Assembly: GCF_004358755.1 (NCBI RefSeq)
Contig: NZ_SMZY01000002.1
Span: 496,001 to 560,000 of the forward strand
Length of the DNA: 64,000 bases
Reading direction: 5' to 3'
Origin: Peribacillus frigoritolerans
Lineage (GTDB): Bacteria; Bacillota; Bacilli; Bacillales; Bacillaceae
The notes under the pieces are model-generated. The model searched no databases. It saw nothing but the letters and a program-made list of their open reading frames with translations, and was not told the DNA's origin. The position numbers and the translations under genes are program-made. Of the stretch, positions 60,118 to 64,000 are shown piece after piece (positions within the stretch are counted from its first letter, which is position 1; the number at the start of each line of letters is the position of its first letter).

Positions 60118-60327
60118 TTAGTCCTTATCCCTGATTATAAAATTGGCTAGAATTCCGCATACAATAATAGTCAATCCAGCAAAGATTCCAGCATATATTC
60201 TTTTGTCCCAGTCTATAAGAGAATTTGAGATAGTAATTACAGTGGCAGCAAAAAAGGACATAAGAATTATTTGAGGGATATTTAATTTCATTTTAAATTT
60301 TTCCATAAAAAGCTCCTTATTAGACAT
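60118..60327 (-). CDS. Small two-helix membrane protein
   Basis: 69 aa. Two hydrophobic helices (IPQIILMSFFAATVITISNSL and IYAGIFAGLTIIVCGILANFI) with a positively charged N-terminal part. AAGGAGA precedes the ATG at 60327; a second ATG at 60306 also has AAGGAG 6 nt upstream. Not recognised. Confidence 0.6.
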   Translation of the reverse strand: MSNKELFMEKFKMKLNIPQIILMSFFAATVITISNSLIDWDKRIYAGIFAGLTIIVCGILANFIIRDKD

Positions 60328-60373
60328 TGAGTCTCCTTCAAATTATACAAAACATATTACTAATAAGCCCACT

Positions 60374-60514
60374 TTAACTAAATAACCACTGATAAACTAT
60401 ATAAATGACAATTAGACCAACAACTACAAAACCGCCAATTGTAGGACTGCCATAAACTGTTCGGTTCCACCCATCATCAGTATTGATTTTACTTTTTTCT
60501 TCGTCTTTTTTCAT
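60374..60514 (-). CDS. 46-residue small membrane protein
   Basis: 46 aa: charged start MKKDEEKSKINTDDGWNRT, then VYGSPTIGG and one membrane helix (FVVVGLIVIYIVYQWLF). GGGGGG lies about 8 nt before the ATG at 60514. It is separated from the two-helix gene by 46 bp. Short length makes the call uncertain; support is the ribosome-binding site and the coherent topology. Not recognised. Confidence 0.6.
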   Translation of the reverse strand: MKKDEEKSKINTDDGWNRTVYGSPTIGGFVVVGLIVIYIVYQWLFS

Positions 60515-60623
60515 TGTATAGCCCCCCCTTTTTACCAAAAACCTTATTCCATTAAACTGCCAGATTGAAGAATTACCGTTATTTCCATTTTATCACAATT
60601 ACACAACTAAAAAGGGAATCATT

Positions 60624-60664
60624 GATAGTAAAACACACCAATTATGCTTACTAATTGGTGTGTT
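60624..60664 (-). terminator. Terminator of the YozG/YoaS-like operon
   Basis: Perfect 13-bp stem AACACACCAATTA (60632-60644) with TAATTGGTGTGTT (60652-60664), loop of 7 nt, then TTTAC on the minus strand. Confidence 0.75.
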
Positions 60665-60759
60665 AAATGATGAACTATTTATTATGTTGTTTTATTGCTT
60701 TACAGCTTTACAGCCTTATACCATTCCAGAGTTCACTCTGTTGTTTAATTATGCTCCTA

Positions 60760-60981
60760 TTATTCTTCAGTGTCTTCGTCACTTTTGTATTCTAAAATGT
60801 CTCCGGGCTGACATTCTAAAGCCTTGCAAATCGCCTCTAAGGTTGAGAGTCTAATTGCTTTTGCCTTCCCATTTTTCAATATAGAAAGGTTAGCCATTGT
60901 TATTCCAACCCTCTCCGAAAGTTCTGTTACGCTCATTTTCCTTTTAGCCAGCATCACATCAATATTGATTATAATCGCCAT
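60760..60981 (-). CDS. Small Cro/CI-type HTH regulator (YozG-like)
   Basis: 73 aa. A single Xre HTH: IDVMLAKRKMSVTELSERVGITMANLSILKNGKAKAIRLSTLEAICKALECQPGDIL. Members of this type act next to DUF2975 membrane proteins, as here. AGGTGA lies 6 nt before the ATG at 60981; the longer GTG start lies in that site. Likely regulator of its own operon. Confidence 0.82.
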   Translation of the reverse strand: MAIIINIDVMLAKRKMSVTELSERVGITMANLSILKNGKAKAIRLSTLEAICKALECQPGDILEYKSDEDTEE

Positions 60982-60991
60982 GTTTTTCACC

Positions 60992-61471
60992 TCAGACCGT
61001 TAAATCATTTTCTGATTTTATTTCTATGGCATTTTTTAATAGCTTTTGAAGAACAGCGGCAAAAACGGCAACCACCATGCAGCCAAAAATAATGACCATA
61101 CCGATTAAAATAATACCTGGGGCATCGTCTACCTCTGCCATGAGATATAAGAGAGGCATAAATACCACATATAAGGCACTGATGGTAATGGCACAGTATT
61201 TGATATTCTCTAAAGAATTTACAGTTAATTCCGAAAACGACTGATTCTTGTCAATGTAGTTTAAAAGTTTAAAAGTCTGGTACAATGCAGCGAAAAATAC
61301 GATCGCTGTTACATAGAGTCCGATTAAAAAGGGATATTGCAAAAAATCCAGCTTCGGATTTAATTCTGCAAAAAATTCAGCTATCTCTGGCAACACAAAT
61401 ATACACAAAGCAAGAACAGGAAGTCCCATAAGAACAACAGCGAACTTTAAAAATAATGTTTCCCGTTTCAT
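60992..61471 (-). CDS. DUF2975 membrane protein (YoaS-like)
   Basis: 159 aa, four membrane helices (LFLKFAVVLMGLPVLALCIFVLP; FLIGLYVTAIVFFAALYQTFKLL; IKYCAITISALYVVFMPLLYLMA; LIGMVIIFGCMVVAVFAAVLQKLL). FKLLNYIDKNQSFS is the DUF2975 signature. The HTH gene follows after 10 bp, so they form one operon. Function unknown. GAGGTG lies before the ATG at 61471. Confidence 0.82.
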   Translation of the reverse strand: MKRETLFLKFAVVLMGLPVLALCIFVLPEIAEFFAELNPKLDFLQYPFLIGLYVTAIVFFAALYQTFKLLNYIDKNQSFSELTVNSLENIKYCAITISALYVVFMPLLYLMAEVDDAPGIILIGMVIIFGCMVVAVFAAVLQKLLKNAIEIKSENDLTV

Positions 61472-61643
61472 GAAAAGCACCTCACCTACTTATTATTAAT
61501 TTGATTTTACCACGCATTTATCGTTTTGCAATAAATTATTATTGAATCTTATTATATTATTGTTGTTATATAAATATGTTTTAATAAAAATAAAAAAGTT
61601 GTTCAGGAACATGGTCTGACGTGCTGATCAAAAAGATTGAATG

Positions 61644-61671
61644 AAAAAAACACACCATTTCAAATGGTGTG
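61644..61671 (-). terminator. Terminator of the CtaM-like gene
   Basis: CACACCATTT/AAATGGTGTG stem (61651-61671) followed on the minus strand by a U7 tract. Confidence 0.8.
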
Positions 61672-61730
61672 CCAGATAGGGTATTATATAGATTGTTTTG
61701 CACCAGTGAACCAAGCTGGTTGAGCTCTTT

Positions 61731-62273
61731 TCAATAGTAAGGTGAAATCATCAAGTAAACAATTACACCCGTAAAGCTTACATATAACCAGATCGGCATG
61801 CTCCAGCGGACAATCTTCCGGTGCTTTGTCAGCTGTCCTGTCCAGCCCCATACAAGTGAGAAAAGGGCAAGCGGCACAATGATGGCAGCAAGGAAACTGT
61901 GTGTAATCAGAATGAAGAAGTAGATGCTGCGAATGATCCCTTCTCCGCCAAAACGAGTCGTTTCTACTGATAAGTAGTGATACGTCAGATAAGATACACA
62001 GAAAAGCAATGTCGTAGTAAAAGCGGCTAAAATAAAGCCTTTATGCAGCTTCACATCCTTTTTAATAATCGAGACAAGCGCGATGACCAGGAAAACAAAC
62101 GTAAAACTGTTCAGTACGGCATTGATCCTCGGGAAAATATGAATATCAAATTTAACTTCGCCGCCATAGCCGATCGGCAAAAAGAACAAACCCAGAATAA
62201 TCGCATTGACGACAAGAGAAAGGGTGACGATAATCGCCGTATAATTCTTGCCTGTGCGAGCTGTTTCTTCCAT
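61731..62273 (-). CDS. DUF420 membrane protein (CtaM/YozB-like)
   Basis: 180 aa with five membrane helices. DUF420 signature: FPRINAVLNSFTFVFLVIALVSI, KLHKGFILAAF and the conserved His/Tyr pairs in LLFCVSYLTYHYL and ILITHSFLAAIIVPLAL. CtaM homologues are needed for maturation of haem-copper oxidase. ATG at 62273 with GAGGAG 9 nt upstream; the longer start at 62297 precedes that site. No oxidase genes lie nearby. Confidence 0.85.
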   Translation of the reverse strand: MEETARTGKNYTAIIVTLSLVVNAIILGLFFLPIGYGGEVKFDIHIFPRINAVLNSFTFVFLVIALVSIIKKDVKLHKGFILAAFTTTLLFCVSYLTYHYLSVETTRFGGEGIIRSIYFFILITHSFLAAIIVPLALFSLVWGWTGQLTKHRKIVRWSMPIWLYVSFTGVIVYLMISPYY

Positions 62274-62373
62274 AATGATTCTCTCCTCATGATTCAATAT
62301 GTTCTATTGTACCACGAGATTATGTGCTAATATTCGACAATTGTATGAAGGATGCTCTTAAAAAGAAGGCATT

Positions 62374-64000
62374 TTAGTGGACAGGCTGTTCAAAACAGAG
62401 TCCATATTTCTTCAGCTTTCTCACAATCGTCGGCTGGCTGCTGTCAAGGGCTTCCGCAATTTCATAAGTTGTTTTGTACTGTTTTACCGCAAGCGACAAG
62501 ATTTTTTCCTCCGCAAGCTCAGCCGCTTCCTTCAGCGTGACAATTTTAGAAATATGGATCGGGCTTTCCTGACGCTGATACTCTGAAGGCAGATCCCGGA
62601 TCTTTAATAACTCCTCTTCGCTGATTAAAACGAGTCTTTCAATTAAATTCGCAAGCTCGCGTACATTTCCAGGCCAGCTGTATGTGTAAAAAAAATCTTT
62701 AAGAGCCGCATCCATCCGTTTTTTCTTCTCATACCTTTTATTGGCTTTCTCTAAAAAAAGCTCCGTAAGCGGCAGGATATCGCTTTTTCGGTCCCTGAGC
62801 GCAGGAATCAGAATCGGAACAACATTCAGCCGGTAAAATAAATCCTCGCGGAACTCACCTTTTTGAACCATTTCCTTCAGGTCTTTATTTGTGGCAGCAA
62901 GGATTCTGACATCCACTTTTTTCGGCGCCGTTCCGCCTACCCGCTGAATTTCTTTTTCCTGAATCACACGCAGGAGCTTCACCTGAAGGCTTAGCGGAAG
63001 CTCACCGATTTCATCCAGAAACACAACACCCTTGTCCGCCATTTCAAACATGCCTGGTTTCCCCTGTTTGTTTGCACCCGTAAAGGCGCCTGCTTCATAG
63101 CCAAACAGCTCGGATTCAAGCAGATCAGCAGGGATGGCACCGCAATTGACCTTAATAAACTCACCCTTTTTTGCACGGGCACTATTGCTGTAAATGTATC
63201 GGGCAAGGACATCTTTTCCGACACCGGTTTCTCCGAGGATTAAAATCGTCGCATCTACATTCATCACTCTGTCAGCCGTTTCATAAATAAAGATTAATTC
63301 TTCGCTTTTAACGATGACATCTCCGCTCAAACCCGTTTTTCCTTTTAACCGCTCAATCTCTTTTTTATAGCTGTCATTCAATTTCGTCGCTTTCCGCAAT
63401 GCGCTCTGTAGATCATTCAGTTCAGAGAGATCACGGATATTTGTCACGATGCTCTCAATTTCGCCTTTATCATTAAAAACAGGATTACCGGTCAGGAGCG
63501 TTTCTTTCCCGGCCCGGTTCAGCTGAACAACCGAAACACTCCGCTTTTTATCCAATACTTTATGAGTCACTGAATTTTCAAGAATCCCCCGGCTGATGAG
63601 AGCATTCACATTTTTCCCGATATAGTAATCTTTCGGAATCCCCGTAATCCGTTCAATCGCCGAATTCGTTTTTAATGTGACACCCTCTTTATCTGTAATA
63701 TATATGCCGTCATATGAATTTTCGATGATCGCGTCCAGTTCACGATTGACCCTCTTTGATTCCTTCAGCTCATTCATCAGGGAAATAAGTTCGGTGGAAG
63801 CGGTTCCAATAAAGAGATTATCAGCAGAATCAGCAAGCTTTGTCTTGATAAAAATACAGCTGGAACCGCCGCAGCTCGCATGAATCAGTTTCCCGCCTTT
63901 TAGTTCTTCCCACACATCAAACAAGTCGCTTACTTTCATCTTTTGAACGTCAGTGCGGCCAGTGAAATTCAGGACAATTTCATTGCTGTGCAAAATGACA
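62374..64000 (-). CDS. Sigma-54-dependent activator (PAS-AAA+-HTH), 5' partial
   Basis: At least 539 aa; the frame stays open to the window edge (GTC ATT before a TTG at 63993), with no ribosome-binding site visible, so the true start is probably outside. The N-terminal sensory part (SNEIVLNFTGRTDVQKMKVSDLFDVWEEL, with a CGGSSC Cys pair) is followed by a PAS domain (ENSYDGIYITDKEGVTLKTNSAIERITGI). The AAA+ core has Walker A GETGVGKD, the sigma-54 contact GAFTGA, Walker B VVFLDEIGELPLS and NVRELANLIERL. The C-terminal HTH is EIAEALDSSQPTIVRKLKKYG, TyrR-like. Related to RocR/BkdR/AcoR-type activators. Confidence 0.9.
   Translation of the reverse strand, partial: VILHSNEIVLNFTGRTDVQKMKVSDLFDVWEELKGGKLIHASCGGSSCIFIKTKLADSADNLFIGTASTELISLMNELKESKRVNRELDAIIENSYDGIYITDKEGVTLKTNSAIERITGIPKDYYIGKNVNALISRGILENSVTHKVLDKKRSVSVVQLNRAGKETLLTGNPVFNDKGEIESIVTNIRDLSELNDLQSALRKATKLNDSYKKEIERLKGKTGLSGDVIVKSEELIFIYETADRVMNVDATILILGETGVGKDVLARYIYSNSARAKKGEFIKVNCGAIPADLLESELFGYEAGAFTGANKQGKPGMFEMADKGVVFLDEIGELPLSLQVKLLRVIQEKEIQRVGGTAPKKVDVRILAATNKDLKEMVQKGEFREDLFYRLNVVPILIPALRDRKSDILPLTELFLEKANKRYEKKKRMDAALKDFFYTYSWPGNVRELANLIERLVLISEEELLKIRDLPSEYQRQESPIHISKIVTLKEAAELAEEKILSLAVKQYKTTYEIAEALDSSQPTIVRKLKKYGLCFEQPVH

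Noticed and set aside
59370-61700. Prophage or integrated element
   Set aside because: Although AT-rich with small genes and an HTH, there is no integrase, no structural phage gene and no attachment-site repeat that I can see.

Overview
The window comes from a low-to-moderate GC Gram-positive spore-former of the Bacillaceae (Bacillus/Metabacillus-like). The evidence is strong AGGAGG-type ribosome-binding sites, frequent TTG and GTG starts, a dppABCDE-ykfABCD operon in the Bacillus subtilis order with a CodY box in front, a YozG/YoaS-type pair, a CtaM/YozB-type protein, CcpA cre sites and cell-wall-binding-repeat-2 surface proteins. There are no rRNA or tRNA genes, no transposase, no integrase and no CRISPR array.

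Layout. 1-9.5 kb: a PTS permease truncated by the window edge (probably N-acetylglucosamine, with NagR-like operator and cre), gamma-glutamyltranspeptidase, a PH-domain protein, a three-gene overlapping operon (FAD oxidase, six-helix MFS protein, GNAT), a general-stress FMN protein, a frameshifted TerD/vWA gene and a GNAT-like gene. 9.5-10.5 kb: a non-coding array of nineteen 52-bp repeats. 10.7-15.3 kb: a polar amino acid ABC importer, a YczE-type membrane protein and NupC under a well-defined promoter/operator/cre region. 15.3-34.5 kb: secreted M14 carboxypeptidase, patatin lipase, divergent ogt/adaA alkylation repair, an OpuF/EgtU-type ABC transporter whose ATPase lacks the switch histidine, an alpha/beta hydrolase, two CWB2 surface proteins (one a large subtilase), M42 aminopeptidase, a GH13 amylase with its LacI regulator and two matching operators, a DDAH-like hydrolase, a cytosolic histidine kinase and a degenerate ImmA-like protein.

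34.7-45.0 kb is one long murein-peptide recycling operon read right to left: D-aminopeptidase DppA, dipeptide importer DppBCDE, LD-carboxypeptidase YkfA, Ala-Glu epimerase YkfB, NlpC/P60 endopeptidase YkfC, ATPase YkfD, and an added class-A beta-lactamase-fold hydrolase with no signal peptide. 45.4-55.1 kb is a ten-gene organic-acid beta-oxidation operon (MFS importer, CoA ligase, two acyl-CoA dehydrogenases, hydratase, two hydroxyacyl-CoA dehydrogenases, thiolase, two hotdog thioesterases). It starts at a textbook sigma-54 -24/-12 promoter preceded by three copies of a GATTCA-N4-TGAATC dyad. A sigma-54 activator gene (PAS-AAA+-HTH) enters the window at its right end and is a candidate regulator.

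55.4-64 kb: a second 52-bp tandem array, an ECF sigma/DUF4179 anti-sigma pair, an Ada-domain/AlkA glycosylase fusion, a cluster of small AT-rich membrane or hypothetical genes, the YozG/YoaS-like pair, a CtaM-like protein and the partial activator.

The most unusual material is the non-coding 52-bp repeat family found at three loci with exactly the same period, and the sigma-54 control region of the beta-oxidation operon.
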